From Saccharothrix algeriensis (GTDB lineage: Bacteria; Actinomycetota; Actinomycetes; Mycobacteriales; Pseudonocardiaceae), in contig NZ_JAFBCL010000001.1 in the NCBI RefSeq assembly GCF_016907655.1, forward strand, positions 3,506,001 through 3,570,000: DNA of 64,000 bases, read 5' to 3'. Position 1 is the stretch's first letter, and every line of letters starts with the position of its first letter. Below the pieces are notes generated by a model, which was given only the letters and a program-made list of their open reading frames with translations, was not told the DNA's origin and did not search any database. Below, in pieces: positions 1-8,939 of the stretch. A program made the translations under genes and the position numbers.

Positions 1-1062
<1,062 letters not shown>

Positions 1063-1065
1063 GGG

Positions 1066-1116
1066 CCCGTCGGTCCGACGGGTTGAGCCGAACGCCGGGG
1101 GGCGCGCCCCCCGGCG
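1066..1116 (+). terminator. Two palindromes after clpB, probable terminator
   Basis: A loopless 17-bp palindrome (1066-1082) is followed by a perfect 24-bp palindrome (1093-1116, GGGGGG/CCCCCC arms). They start four bases after the clpB stop and there is no T-tract, as is usual in high-GC actinobacteria. Confidence 0.6.
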
Positions 1117-1189
1117 CCGGCGGGTAACGGGTTGGTCCGATCACGCGAACCGCCCCGCGCGTGATCTTCGTTCTGCCCGCCCGGCCCGC

Positions 1190-1195
1190 TACCCT
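1190..1195 (+). promoter_or_regulatory. -10 box TACCCT, leaderless start of next gene
   Basis: TACCCT lies 7 nt before the GTG at 1203, with no Shine-Dalgarno sequence between. This spacing puts the transcription start on or next to the GTG. Confidence 0.6.
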
Positions 1196-1202
1196 CGCAC
1201 CC

Positions 1203-1898
1203 GTGGGCATACCGGCGTGGGTCTGGTTCACCGTCGCCGCGGTCGCGGGTGTGGCGGGGTTCGTCCTGCTCGCCACCGACCGGGCGCAGCGCACCGCGCG
1301 CAACCGCGAGCGGCGTCGGTGGGCGGCGTTGCGCGGGTGGCAGTTCGAGGAGACCGACCACGTGCTGCCCACCCGCTGGGAGAGCGGCGCGATCGCGTAC
1401 TACGGCACGGGCGTGGCGAAGGACGTGGTGGCGGGCTCGACGTTCACCGCGGACGGCCGCCGCCAGGTCTACGTGCTCGACCACGAGACCGGCGGCAAGG
1501 TCAACTCGGTGCTGGTCGGCGTGCGCTGCCGGCGCGCGATCGGCGTGGTGGTCGAGCTGTGGCTGCCCAGCGTGCCGTTCCAGCGCGACCAGATGCCCGA
1601 CCTGCTGGGCCCGGTCGGCTCGCGGTACGCGTTCGTCGGCGAGCTGCCCGCCGCGCGCAGGCTGATCACCCCGGACCTGGTGGACGCCGCCGAGGAGATC
1701 GGCGGGGACGTGACCGTGGTGTGGCTGGAGAACGACTGGGTGCTGGCCGCCGCGCCGCCCAACTCGACGCCCGCCCGGCTGGAACGACTGCTGCGAGACC
1801 TGGGGGAGCTGGCCGACGTGGTGGACCCGTTCGACGCCGACCCGGAGGCCGAGACCGGTGGCGAGGTCCACCGCCCGCAGTTCGGCCGCAAGTCGTGA
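1203..1898 (+). CDS. Membrane-anchored hypothetical protein
   Basis: This is a 231-residue protein with one N-terminal membrane helix (about residues 5-25), then a basic stretch and a cytoplasmic domain of unknown function. The GTG at 1203 is preferred over 1161 because a -10 box sits 7 nt before it. The architecture is shared with the gene at 5816: helix, basic segment, an (A/E)LRGW/LGWRF-like motif, and near the C-terminus a hydrophobic strand running into an AAAPP helix. The two are probably distant paralogs. A gene of this kind lies between clpB and pyrE in mycobacteria. It overlaps the next gene by 4 bp (GTGA), so translation is probably coupled. Confidence 0.75.
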   Translation: MGIPAWVWFTVAAVAGVAGFVLLATDRAQRTARNRERRRWAALRGWQFEETDHVLPTRWESGAIAYYGTGVAKDVVAGSTFTADGRRQVYVLDHETGGKVNSVLVGVRCRRAIGVVVELWLPSVPFQRDQMPDLLGPVGSRYAFVGELPAARRLITPDLVDAAEEIGGDVTVVWLENDWVLAAAPPNSTPARLERLLRDLGELADVVDPFDADPEAETGGEVHRPQFGRKS

Positions 1899-2674
1899 CG
1901 CCGCCGCTGGCCCTGGTCACCGGCGCGACGGCCGGGTTGGGGGCCGCGTTCGCGCGCCGGCTCGCCGCCGAGGGCGACGACCTGGTGCTGGTCGCCCGCA
2001 CGGCCGACCGCCTGGAGGCGACCGCGGCGGCGCTGCGCGACCGGCACGGCGTCCGGGTGGACGCGCTGCCCGCCGACCTGGCCACCGCCGAGGGCCGCGC
2101 GCAGGTGGAGGCGGTGCTGGCCGCCCGGCCGTTCGACCTCCTGGTGAACAACGCGGGCTTCGCCATCTCGGGCGAGTTCCCCACCGCCGACGCGGCCGAG
2201 CTGCAGGCCCAGCTCGACGTGAACGTGACCAGCGTGCTGCGGCTGACCCGGGCCGCCCTGCCCGGCATGGTGGAGCGCCGCCGGGGCGCGGTGGTCAACG
2301 TGTCCAGCGTCGCCGGCTTCCTGCCCGGCCGCGGCTCGACCTACAGCGCGGACAAGGCGTGGGTGACGTCGTTCTCCGAGGGCATGGCGCAGGCGACGGC
2401 GGGCACGGGCGTGCGCGTGCTGGCCCTGTGCCCCGGTTTCGTGCGCACCGAGTTCCACCGGCGCGCGCGCATCGACATGTCCGGCACGCCGGAGTTCCTC
2501 TGGCTGGACGCCGACCGCGTGGTGCGCGACTGCCTCGCCGACCTGCGCGCCGGGCGGCTGCTGTCGGTCCCGGGCGCGCAGTACAAGGCGATCCTGGCGC
2601 TGAGCAGGCTGCTCCCGCGCGGCGTGCTGCGCGCGCTGGCCTCCCGCGCGGCGGGCGCCCGCGGTCGCACCTGA
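1895..2674 (+). CDS. Short-chain dehydrogenase/reductase
   Basis: This 259-residue classical SDR is an NAD(P)-dependent oxidoreductase with a Rossmann fold. The cofactor motif TGATAGLG is at residues 9-16, NNAG at 85-88, and the catalytic tetrad is N110, S137/S138, Y150 and K154 (YSADK). The C-terminal extension resembles the DltE/YqjQ-like subgroup. The substrate cannot be read from sequence. The start GTG overlaps the upstream stop. Confidence 0.9.
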   Translation: MTPPLALVTGATAGLGAAFARRLAAEGDDLVLVARTADRLEATAAALRDRHGVRVDALPADLATAEGRAQVEAVLAARPFDLLVNNAGFAISGEFPTADAAELQAQLDVNVTSVLRLTRAALPGMVERRRGAVVNVSSVAGFLPGRGSTYSADKAWVTSFSEGMAQATAGTGVRVLALCPGFVRTEFHRRARIDMSGTPEFLWLDADRVVRDCLADLRAGRLLSVPGAQYKAILALSRLLPRGVLRALASRAAGARGRT

Positions 2675-2754
2675 CGGCCGGTCCGCGATCGGCGGGAACC
2701 CGGCGGCCATCCGGACCGTCCCACTCCCCGAAGTGGAGGAGGAGGGATCCGCCC

Positions 2755-3108
2755 ATGGGTGAGGGCTTCAAGGTCGAGCCTGCCGAGTTGCACGGGTACG
2801 GCGAGCTGCTGACCCGCAACGCGCAGCACTTCCTGACCATCAAGGACCACGCGGTGACCAGGGGCGGTGACACCGCGGGCTTCACCGGGCTGCTCGCGCT
2901 GCTCCACCCCGTCGTGACCGGTGTCGCGAACCTCTACGGCGAGACGCTGGACTTCGCCAACCGGATGATGGTCAAGGAGGCCGAGGGCCTGACCAAGGCC
3001 GCCGACCTCTACGCACAGGGCGAGCAGGCCGCGCTGGGCGTCCTGGACCAGGTGCTCGCCCAGCTGGCCGAGGCCGCGCAGGCGCCCGCGCTCGGAGGTG
3101 GCCGGTGA
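2755..3108 (+). CDS. Small EspC-like type VII secretion target
   Basis: This 117-residue, almost wholly helical protein opens with GEGFKVEPAEL, the pattern of EspC/DUF2580-type ESX substrates (short N-terminal segment, two long helices, no signal peptide). A strong purine-rich ribosome binding site (GGAGGAGGAGGG, 2735-2746) precedes the ATG. The stop overlaps the next start (GTGA). The same arrangement, a small helical protein followed by a large WXG100 protein, occurs at 40618-42118. The family call is by pattern only. Confidence 0.7.
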   Translation: MGEGFKVEPAELHGYGELLTRNAQHFLTIKDHAVTRGGDTAGFTGLLALLHPVVTGVANLYGETLDFANRMMVKEAEGLTKAADLYAQGEQAALGVLDQVLAQLAEAAQAPALGGGR

Positions 3109-4049
3109 CCGCCTACGCCGACGTCGAGGACCCCTCCGTCGCCCTGCGCGCCGCCGCCGAGGACCGGCCGGGCAGGCAGACCACCAGGGAGCTGATCGAG
3201 AAGGCCGGCTGGAAGATCCAGGGCGTCAACTGGATCTACGAGCAGGTCACCGGCGAGAACCTGGTCGAGTCGCTGATCAGCCCGCTGCTGGGCGACTTCG
3301 AGAAGATCGACGCCAACGCCAACGCGTGGGACCAGGTCGCGAAGGCCCTGGACTCGGTGCGGCACAACGTCGGCGCGGGCGTCGAGCAGCTGGGGCCGCA
3401 CTGGGAGGGCGACGCGGCGCAGGCGTTCGAGCTGCGCATGAGCACCATGTGGGTGCTCGCCATCGAGGCGGACTCGCAGGTGGCGCGGATCATCGGCAAC
3501 AAGTTCCAGTCGATGGCCTCGACCTGCCGCACGGCCACCGGCCTCGCGCTGACCCTGCTGGACAAGCTGGTCACCAAGCTGATGGAAGCCGTGCTCATGG
3601 CGCCCATCCCGGTGGTCGGCTGGGGCCGCGCGGTGTGGATGGTCTACGACGCGATCCAGATCGTGGACGCCATCCGCAAGATCATCCTGTCCATCCAGAC
3701 GATCATCGAGGGCGTGCGGGGCATGGTGGACGGCATCGTCGCCATGGGCACGGCGCTGTCGAAGCTCAAGGACGTGCGCGACGTCAACGACCTGCTCGAC
3801 GTGGTCGACGGGGTCCAGGACGGCAAGCAGAAGTTCGACAACGGCAAGTCGGCCGTGAAGTCCGGCGCGTTCAGCCTGGCGCTGGACGGCTACGGGCTGA
3901 AGAGCGCCGTCGGCGGCACCGGCCGGTACAGCGCCGGCGCGTCCGGTGGCGGCGCCGGCGGTGGGACCGGTGGCGGTGGTGGGACGGGCGGCGGTGGAGC
4001 GCCCGCCCCGGCCGCGAGCGGCGCCGGTGGCGGCGGGGGTGGGCAGTGA
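3105..4049 (+). CDS. WXG100-type ESX substrate with Gly-rich tail
   Basis: The protein has 314 residues. Residues 60-150 look like a WXG100 helical hairpin with the W-E-G turn at W100-G102. A hydrophobic segment follows (about 165-240, rich in I/V/M, possibly membrane-active), then a tail from about 275 made almost only of G, A, P and T. There is no catalytic domain, unlike the protein at 40928. It is translationally coupled to genes on both sides (4-bp overlaps), forming a three-gene cassette. Export by an ESX system is inferred; no ESX machinery gene is in this window. Confidence 0.75.
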   Translation: MTAYADVEDPSVALRAAAEDRPGRQTTRELIEKAGWKIQGVNWIYEQVTGENLVESLISPLLGDFEKIDANANAWDQVAKALDSVRHNVGAGVEQLGPHWEGDAAQAFELRMSTMWVLAIEADSQVARIIGNKFQSMASTCRTATGLALTLLDKLVTKLMEAVLMAPIPVVGWGRAVWMVYDAIQIVDAIRKIILSIQTIIEGVRGMVDGIVAMGTALSKLKDVRDVNDLLDVVDGVQDGKQKFDNGKSAVKSGAFSLALDGYGLKSAVGGTGRYSAGASGGGAGGGTGGGGGTGGGGAPAPAASGAGGGGGGQ

Positions 4050-4474
4050 CCTTCCCCTACGACCGGGCGCGGCTGGACGCGCTGGTGGCCGACGTGGACC
4101 GGCGGCTGTCCGAGGCGGAGCGGACCTCCCGCGAGGCCACCGGGGTGCAGCTGCGGTCCCGCGGGCTGTCCGAAGCGGACTACGCGGAGATCTCCCGGTT
4201 CGCCCGCAGCGCCGCCGCGCCGCGCGAGCTGCGCGACCTGGCCCGGCGGGTCGACTCGGGCGAGCTGTCCTGGCGGGACGTCGCGTCCGGTGAGCGCGCG
4301 GGCGACGAGGGCGTGCAGCGCGCGGTGCAGGCGGGCGTGCCCGAGCTCCGGCGCGCCTACGCGGCCCTGCGGGAGGGCGACGACCCCGAGGACGTCGCCG
4401 CCGCCGGCGCACCGCGCCCGGCCCGCCGCGATGACGACGACGAGCCGGGGCAGTTCACCGAGGACGCCTGGTGA
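4046..4474 (+). CDS. Small charged hypothetical protein of the WXG100 cassette
   Basis: This 142-residue protein is rich in Arg, Glu, Asp and Ala, with two predicted helical stretches and an acidic C-terminus (DDDDEPGQF). It lacks a signal peptide or membrane helix, so it is probably cytosolic. Its 4-bp overlap with the WXG100 gene suggests a partner, for example a chaperone or an antagonist. I do not recognise a family. Its TGA is the first three bases of a 14-bp tandem array. Confidence 0.65.
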   Translation: MTFPYDRARLDALVADVDRRLSEAERTSREATGVQLRSRGLSEADYAEISRFARSAAAPRELRDLARRVDSGELSWRDVASGERAGDEGVQRAVQAGVPELRRAYAALREGDDPEDVAAAGAPRPARRDDDDEPGQFTEDAW

Positions 4475-4609
4475 CGCCGGTCGGGTGACGCCAGCCTGGC
4501 GACGCGGGTCGGGTGGCGTGGGCCTGGAGACGCCGGTCGGGTGGCGCGGGTCAGGTGACGTCGGTCGGTGGCGCGGACCGGTGGCGCCGGTCGGGTGGCG
4601 CCGGTCAGG
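4472..4609. repeat. Degenerate 14-bp tandem repeat, 10 units
   Basis: Ten units of 14 bp (two of 13) have the consensus TGGCGCCGGTCGGG. The array starts in the stop codon of the plus-strand gene and ends over the stop codon of the converging minus-strand gene (4605-4607), so it fills the whole convergent spacer. Confidence 0.9.
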
Positions 4610-5210
4610 CGGCGGGGAAGTCGAACCCGTCGCCCCCGGTGTGGTTGGTGCCCACGCCGCGGACCACGTCGAACGCGAGGCCGACCGCGACGGCCAGCGA
4701 CCGCGCCGGTTCGGGCGCGTCGGGGCGCACCCGCAGCACGTCGCGGCGCACCCGCCGGCCATCCCGCTCGGCGATCGCGCCCCGGGTGAACCCGGCGACG
4801 TCGCCGAAGTAGCAGATCCGCTGCCCGGCGGGGTCGAGCAGCGCGTAGTGGGTGCGGCTCTCGCGGCGCACCGAGCCGAGCGCCACGCCGTCCGCTCGGG
4901 TCACCCGGGTCGGTGGTTTGCCCGGTCCTTTCCGGATCAGCAGCAGCGGCCGGCCCGGACCCGGCGCCGCGAGGCCGGGCGCCACCGGGCCGGGACCCGC
5001 GAGGTCGGACACCACGAGGTCGAACACCGTGCGGCCGGAGAAACCCGTGGTGCGCAAGAGCCTGCGCACCGGGCCGAGCCGGCCGCGGTCCGCCACCGCC
5101 GCGACCGGCGCGCCGTGCTCGGTGTAGGCGCGGACCTCGTAGCGGGTGCCGAACAGGTGCCGGGCGGCGCCCCACGGCTGCTCGATGACCAGGGTGTCGG
5201 GAAGCGTCAC
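4605..5210 (-). CDS. Scramblase/LURP-one-like beta-barrel protein
   Basis: This is a 201-residue protein. The start (LVIEQPWG), the G-T-RYEVRAY and SG-VFDLVV strand patterns, and a second half with LLLIRKG and RICYFGDVAGF resemble the tubby-like C-terminal fold of phospholipid scramblase-related proteins found in many actinobacteria. The function in bacteria is unclear, and no membrane helix or signal peptide is present. The GTG at 5210 is chosen because a TACGCT box lies 8 nt upstream. It diverges from pyrE. Confidence 0.65.
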   Translation of the reverse strand: MTLPDTLVIEQPWGAARHLFGTRYEVRAYTEHGAPVAAVADRGRLGPVRRLLRTTGFSGRTVFDLVVSDLAGPGPVAPGLAAPGPGRPLLLIRKGPGKPPTRVTRADGVALGSVRRESRTHYALLDPAGQRICYFGDVAGFTRGAIAERDGRRVRRDVLRVRPDAPEPARSLAVAVGLAFDVVRGVGTNHTGGDGFDFPAA

Positions 5211-5218
5211 GGTGTGCC

Positions 5219-5224
5219 AGCGTA
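5219..5224 (-). promoter_or_regulatory. -10 box TACGCT (leaderless) for the scramblase-like gene
   Basis: On the minus strand TACGCT lies 8 nt before the GTG at 5210. It is only about 25 bp from the pyrE start, so the two divergent promoters must be close together. Confidence 0.5.
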
Positions 5225-5249
5225 CGGGCGTATGACAGGCTTGGTCCCC

Positions 5250-5816
5250 GTGCGAACTGAAGTGGTTCTGGACTCCGGCGCCAAGGCGGAACTGGCGCGG
5301 CTGGTGAGCGAGTTGGCCGTCGTGCACGGCAAGGTGACGTTGTCCTCGGGCGCCGAGGCCGACTACTACATCGACCTGCGCCGCGCGACGCTGCACCACG
5401 CCGCCGCCCCGCTGATCGGCAGGCTGCTGCGGCAGCTCACCGCCGACTGGGACTACGTCGCGGCGGGCGGCCTGACCCTGGGCGCGGACCCGGTGGCCTG
5501 CGCGATGATGCACGCCGCGGCGGCGGCCGGGGAGGTGCTGGACGCGTTCGTGGTGCGCAAGGCGGCCAAGCAGCACGGGATGCAGCGCCGCATCGAGGGC
5601 ATCGAGGTCGCGGGGCAGCGGGTGCTGGCGGTCGAGGACACCTCCACCACGGGCGGCAGCGTGCTGACCGCGGTCGAGGCCCTGCGCGAGGCGGGCGCCC
5701 ACGTCGTCGGCGTCGCGACGGTCGTGGACCGGGGCACCGTCGCCCGCGAGGTGATCGAGGCGCAGGGGTTGGCCTACCGCTACCTGCTGGACCTCGCGGA
5801 CCTCGGATTGGCCTGA
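5250..5816 (+). CDS. pyrE: Orotate phosphoribosyltransferase
   Basis: PyrE makes OMP from orotate and PRPP, step five of pyrimidine synthesis. The 188-residue protein shows HGKVTLSSG near the N-terminus, YYIDLRR, GGLTLGADP, the mobile-loop region RKAAKQHGMQ, and the PRPP-binding motif VLAVEDTSTTGGS at about residues 127-139. GTG 5250 is preferred because CAGGCT lies 8 nt before it; ATG 5232 is in frame and would add six residues. The stop overlaps the next ATG by one base. Confidence 0.93.
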   Translation: MRTEVVLDSGAKAELARLVSELAVVHGKVTLSSGAEADYYIDLRRATLHHAAAPLIGRLLRQLTADWDYVAAGGLTLGADPVACAMMHAAAAAGEVLDAFVVRKAAKQHGMQRRIEGIEVAGQRVLAVEDTSTTGGSVLTAVEALREAGAHVVGVATVVDRGTVAREVIEAQGLAYRYLLDLADLGLA

Positions 5817-6505
5817 TGGCGGGCGTCGTCCTGCTGCTGGTGGTCGTGGCGGTCCTCGGGGTGGGGGTCGCCGTGGGGTTGGCGCGCCGCAGGCGCGACC
5901 CGTTCGCGGACCAGCGGTTCGCGAACCAGTGGGAGCAGCGGATGCGGGCGCTGGAGACCTCCCTGGGCTGGCGGTTCGTCGCCGAGGACCAGGGCTTCCC
6001 GGAACGCGTGCCGCAGCTCGGCCGGATGCTGGAGGCCGACCGCAGCCGGGTGAAGTGCCAGCTGGTCGGCCACTGGCGGGGCGTCCCCGTGCTGGCCGTC
6101 GAGGTGGTGCTGCGCGCGGACAACGTGGTGGCCGCGGAGTACCGGACGTACTCCGTGGTCGTCGTGCCCCGCCCGATGCCGGGGCCGTGGGTGCTGATCA
6201 GCCCGCGCAACGACAGCGTGTGGGGCCTGTTCGAGGAGTTCTCGGCGACCGGCGACCCGGCGTTCGACGGCCGCTACGAGGTGCGCCGGAAGAACCCGGC
6301 GTTCGCCGCGGCGCTGCTGGGCTCCGGGCTGGCCCAGGCGCTGCTGCAGGACCCGCGCGCGATCGGCGTGGCGATCGCGTTCGACGAGCACAACCTCGCG
6401 GCGGCGGCGCCGGGCCCGCTGCCGCAGGCGCCGCTGGGCGCCCTCGCCGACCTGCTGCTGGACGTCGCTTCGCGGGTGCCCTGGCAGGCGCTGCCCCGCG
6501 GGTGA
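5816..6505 (+). CDS. Membrane-anchored hypothetical protein (Rv0383c-like position)
   Basis: The 229-residue protein has an N-terminal membrane helix (residues 3-23), a basic stop-transfer (RRRRD), then a cytoplasmic domain. It resembles the gene at 1203 in layout: LGWRF after the helix, a central V-VV strand block, and a C-terminal IAFDEHNLAAAAPGPLP segment. It is coupled to pyrE by a one-base overlap (TGATG). Position between pyrE and clpB is conserved in mycobacteria; no biochemical role is known to me. Confidence 0.75.
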   Translation: MAGVVLLLVVVAVLGVGVAVGLARRRRDPFADQRFANQWEQRMRALETSLGWRFVAEDQGFPERVPQLGRMLEADRSRVKCQLVGHWRGVPVLAVEVVLRADNVVAAEYRTYSVVVVPRPMPGPWVLISPRNDSVWGLFEEFSATGDPAFDGRYEVRRKNPAFAAALLGSGLAQALLQDPRAIGVAIAFDEHNLAAAAPGPLPQAPLGALADLLLDVASRVPWQALPRG

Positions 6506-6542
6506 CGTGCGCTATATGCCGCGCACGGCCCCCCGGCCCGGC

Positions 6543-6548
6543 CTACCC
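6543..6548 (+). promoter_or_regulatory. -10 box TACCCT upstream of DUF2784 gene
   Basis: TACCCT lies 20 nt before the ATG at 6569, and a GGGAGG ribosome binding site lies between, so this transcript has a short leader. Confidence 0.45.
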
Positions 6549-6568
6549 TGGGTGGCAGGGAGGTCGCT

Positions 6569-6958
6569 ATGGTCGCGCGCGCGTTCGCCGAACTGGTGAT
6601 GGTGCTCCACTTCGGGGTGCTGATCTTCCTGGTGGTGGGCGGCTTCCTGGCGTGGCGCTGGCCCCGGCTGATCTACCCGCACCTGGCGATGGCGGCGTGG
6701 GGGCTGCTGGTGGTGACCTTCCCCCTGGCCTGCCCGCTGACGTGGCTGGAGAACGAGTTCCGCGCCGCCGCCGGCGGGCCGGAGCTGTCCACCGGCTTCA
6801 TCGACACCTACATCGACGGCGTGCTGTACCCGGAGTCCGCCGCGCAGACCGTCCAGCTGGTGGTGGGGTTCGCGGTCGTCGTGTCGTGGGTCGGTTTCCA
6901 CCTGCGGCGGCGGGCCGAGGCGGGGTCGTCGCCGGGGCACTCCGGGGTGTGCCGCTGA
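6569..6958 (+). CDS. DUF2784 family integral membrane protein
   Basis: This 129-residue protein has three or four membrane helices. The N-terminal VLHFGVLIFLVVGGFLAWRW and the following W-RLIYPHL segment are typical of DUF2784, a small membrane family of unknown function. The ribosome binding site GGGAGG lies about 9 nt before the ATG. Confidence 0.8.
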   Translation: MVARAFAELVMVLHFGVLIFLVVGGFLAWRWPRLIYPHLAMAAWGLLVVTFPLACPLTWLENEFRAAAGGPELSTGFIDTYIDGVLYPESAAQTVQLVVGFAVVVSWVGFHLRRRAEAGSSPGHSGVCR

Positions 6959-7007
6959 GCCGCGCGGTTACGATCCCCCGCGAGGTCGGTCTGGTGCGGG
7001 GAGCGGC

Positions 7008-7703
7008 GTGGTAGGACGAGTGGTCCTGGAAGGCTTTCACGCGGTCAAGCACGCGTTGCGGTTCGGCGCGGAGGTGGACCCGATCGTCGTGCTCGACCGG
7101 GAGCGGGCGGCGGCGCTCGCGCGGTCCCACGCCCCCGACCTGCTGGCGGTGTTCCGGGAGCGGGCGCGGGAGGTCGACGCCGCCGGGTTCGCCGCGGTGG
7201 TCGGGCGGGGGCACCCGACCGGGGTGGGCGCGCTGGCCGCGCGGCCGGCGGAGGTCGGGCCGGTGACCCGGACCGCGCCGCTGGTGCTGCTGGACAACCC
7301 CCGCAACCCGGGCAACTTCGGCGCGGTGGTCCGGGTCGCCGCCGGGCTGGGCGCGGGCGGCGTGGTCTCCACCGGGGACGTCGACCCGTGGCACCCCGCG
7401 GTGCTGCGGGGCAGCGCCGGGCTGCACTACGCGCTGCCGGTGGGGCGGTTGGCCGCGCTGGACGACCTCGCGGGCGAGGTGGTCGCCTTCGACGCCGACG
7501 GGTCGGACCTGCGGGACGCCGCGCTGCCCGACGACGCGGTGCTCGCGTTCGGGTCGGAGCGGCACGGCCTGTCCGACGCGGTGCGCCGACGCGCCGACCG
7601 GGTGGTGTCGCTGCCGATGCGGCCGAAGGTCTCCAGCTACAACCTGACCACCAGCGTCGCCATGGCGCTGTACCACTGGGCGCTGTTCCGGCGCGCTTCT
7701 TGA
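7008..7703 (+). CDS. SpoU/TrmH-family RNA 2'-O-methyltransferase
   Basis: A SAM-dependent SPOUT-fold enzyme that methylates a ribose in tRNA or rRNA. The 231-residue protein has motif 1 NPRNPGNFG (97-105), motif 2 FGSERHGLS (181-189) and motif 3 LPMRPKVSSYNLTTSVAMAL (202-221), which build the knotted SAM site. It lies between pyrE and the GH76 gene as in mycobacteria (Rv0380c position). The target nucleotide cannot be inferred. GTG 7008 has a GGGAG site about 6 nt upstream. Confidence 0.88.
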   Translation: MVGRVVLEGFHAVKHALRFGAEVDPIVVLDRERAAALARSHAPDLLAVFRERAREVDAAGFAAVVGRGHPTGVGALAARPAEVGPVTRTAPLVLLDNPRNPGNFGAVVRVAAGLGAGGVVSTGDVDPWHPAVLRGSAGLHYALPVGRLAALDDLAGEVVAFDADGSDLRDAALPDDAVLAFGSERHGLSDAVRRRADRVVSLPMRPKVSSYNLTTSVAMALYHWALFRRAS

Positions 7704-7728
7704 CCGGTCGAGGGCGCAGGCTGGTGCC

Positions 7729-8817
7729 GTGACGACGACGAAGATCCTCGCCACCCGCGCGGGTGTCGCCGAACGCGCGGTCGAGAACCGCCACCTGCGG
7801 CGGGTCTGGGGGTTGCCGGGCACCGCGCTGGGTGCGACCGGGTGGCCGGTGGACTGGCCGGCGCGGGTGCACGTGCGGTTCAGCTACTGGTGGCAGGCGC
7901 ACCTGCTCGACTGCTTCCTCGACGCCCAGCTCCGCTCGCCCACCGACGCGCGCCTGGGCGTGATCCGGCGGCTGGTGCGCGGCATCCGCGTGCGCAACCT
8001 CGTGGGGTGGACGAACGAGTACTACGACGACATCGCGTGGCTGGGCCTGGCGCTGCAGCGCGCCGCGCGAGCGGGGGTGGCGAAGCCGAAGGCCGTCGCC
8101 GCCATCGCGCGCCGGCTGCGGGCCGGGTGGACCGACGACGCCGGCGGCGGCATCTGGTGGCGGCGCGACGACGACTTCAAGAACGTGCCCGCCAACGGCC
8201 CGGCGGCGATCTTCTTCGCCCGGCTCGCGGCGGCCGGCGGCGACCGGGCCGACCTCGACCGCGCCCGGTCCACTGTGGACTGGTTGGAGGAGCGCCTGCT
8301 GGACCGGGGGACCGGTCTGTTCTGGGACGGCCTGCACGTCCACCCGGACGGGTCGGTCCGGGAGGTCGAGACGACCGTCTACACCTACTGCCAGGGCGTC
8401 GTGCTCGGCGCGTGCGTCGAACTCGGCGACGACTACGCCGACCGGGCGGCGGCCGTCATCGCGGCGGTGGACGACTCCCTGGCCGCCGACGGCGTGCTGC
8501 GCGGCCACGGCGGCGGCGACGGCGGGCTGTTCGGCGGGATCCTGGCGCGCTACCTCGCGCTGGCGGCGCTGCGGCTGGACCGGCCGGAGGCGGTCCGGGC
8601 CGCCGAGATCGTGCACCGGTCGGCGGAAGCGGTGTGGGCGAACCGGGTGACGGTGCTCGGCGAACCGCTGTTCGGTCCGGAGTGGACGGAGCGGGCGGAG
8701 CGGCCGGCCGCCGGGCGCGCGGAGCGGGACCTCTCGGTGCAGCTCGGCGGGTGGATGGCGTTGGAGGCGGCGGCTTCGTTGGAGCGCAACGGGATCATGC
8801 CGTCGTCGCGCGGCTGA
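7729..8817 (+). CDS. Glycoside hydrolase family 76-like protein (no signal peptide)
   Basis: GH76 enzymes are (alpha/alpha)6-barrel endo-alpha-1,6-mannanases. This 362-residue protein has the family's Asp pair in NEYYDDIAWLGLAL (D100, D101), plus GGGIWWRRD and KNVPANGPAAIFFARL. There is no signal peptide or membrane helix, so it appears cytosolic, as is its mycobacterial counterpart (Rv0365c position). The substrate is uncertain. A CAGGCT box at 7717-7722, 6 nt before the GTG, suggests leaderless expression. Confidence 0.82.
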   Translation: MTTTKILATRAGVAERAVENRHLRRVWGLPGTALGATGWPVDWPARVHVRFSYWWQAHLLDCFLDAQLRSPTDARLGVIRRLVRGIRVRNLVGWTNEYYDDIAWLGLALQRAARAGVAKPKAVAAIARRLRAGWTDDAGGGIWWRRDDDFKNVPANGPAAIFFARLAAAGGDRADLDRARSTVDWLEERLLDRGTGLFWDGLHVHPDGSVREVETTVYTYCQGVVLGACVELGDDYADRAAAVIAAVDDSLAADGVLRGHGGGDGGLFGGILARYLALAALRLDRPEAVRAAEIVHRSAEAVWANRVTVLGEPLFGPEWTERAERPAAGRAERDLSVQLGGWMALEAAASLERNGIMPSSRG

Positions 8818-8830
8818 TCGGTGCCGGTCC

Positions 8831-8939
8831 GGTCGCGTTGTCGCCGGGGTGGTCGCGTTGTCGTTGGGCTGGCCGCGTTGTGGTGGAGCGGTGTCGGTTT
8901 GATCGCGCTGTGGTGGAACGGTCGCGCCGGCGCGGTGGT
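8831..8939. repeat. Degenerate 20-bp tandem repeat in convergent spacer
   Basis: Five units of about 20 bp begin GGTCGCGTTG (8831, 8851, 8871, 8901, about 8920), with a 10-bp insertion at 8891-8900. The array runs from just after the GH76 stop into the lacI-family stop codon. Confidence 0.75.
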
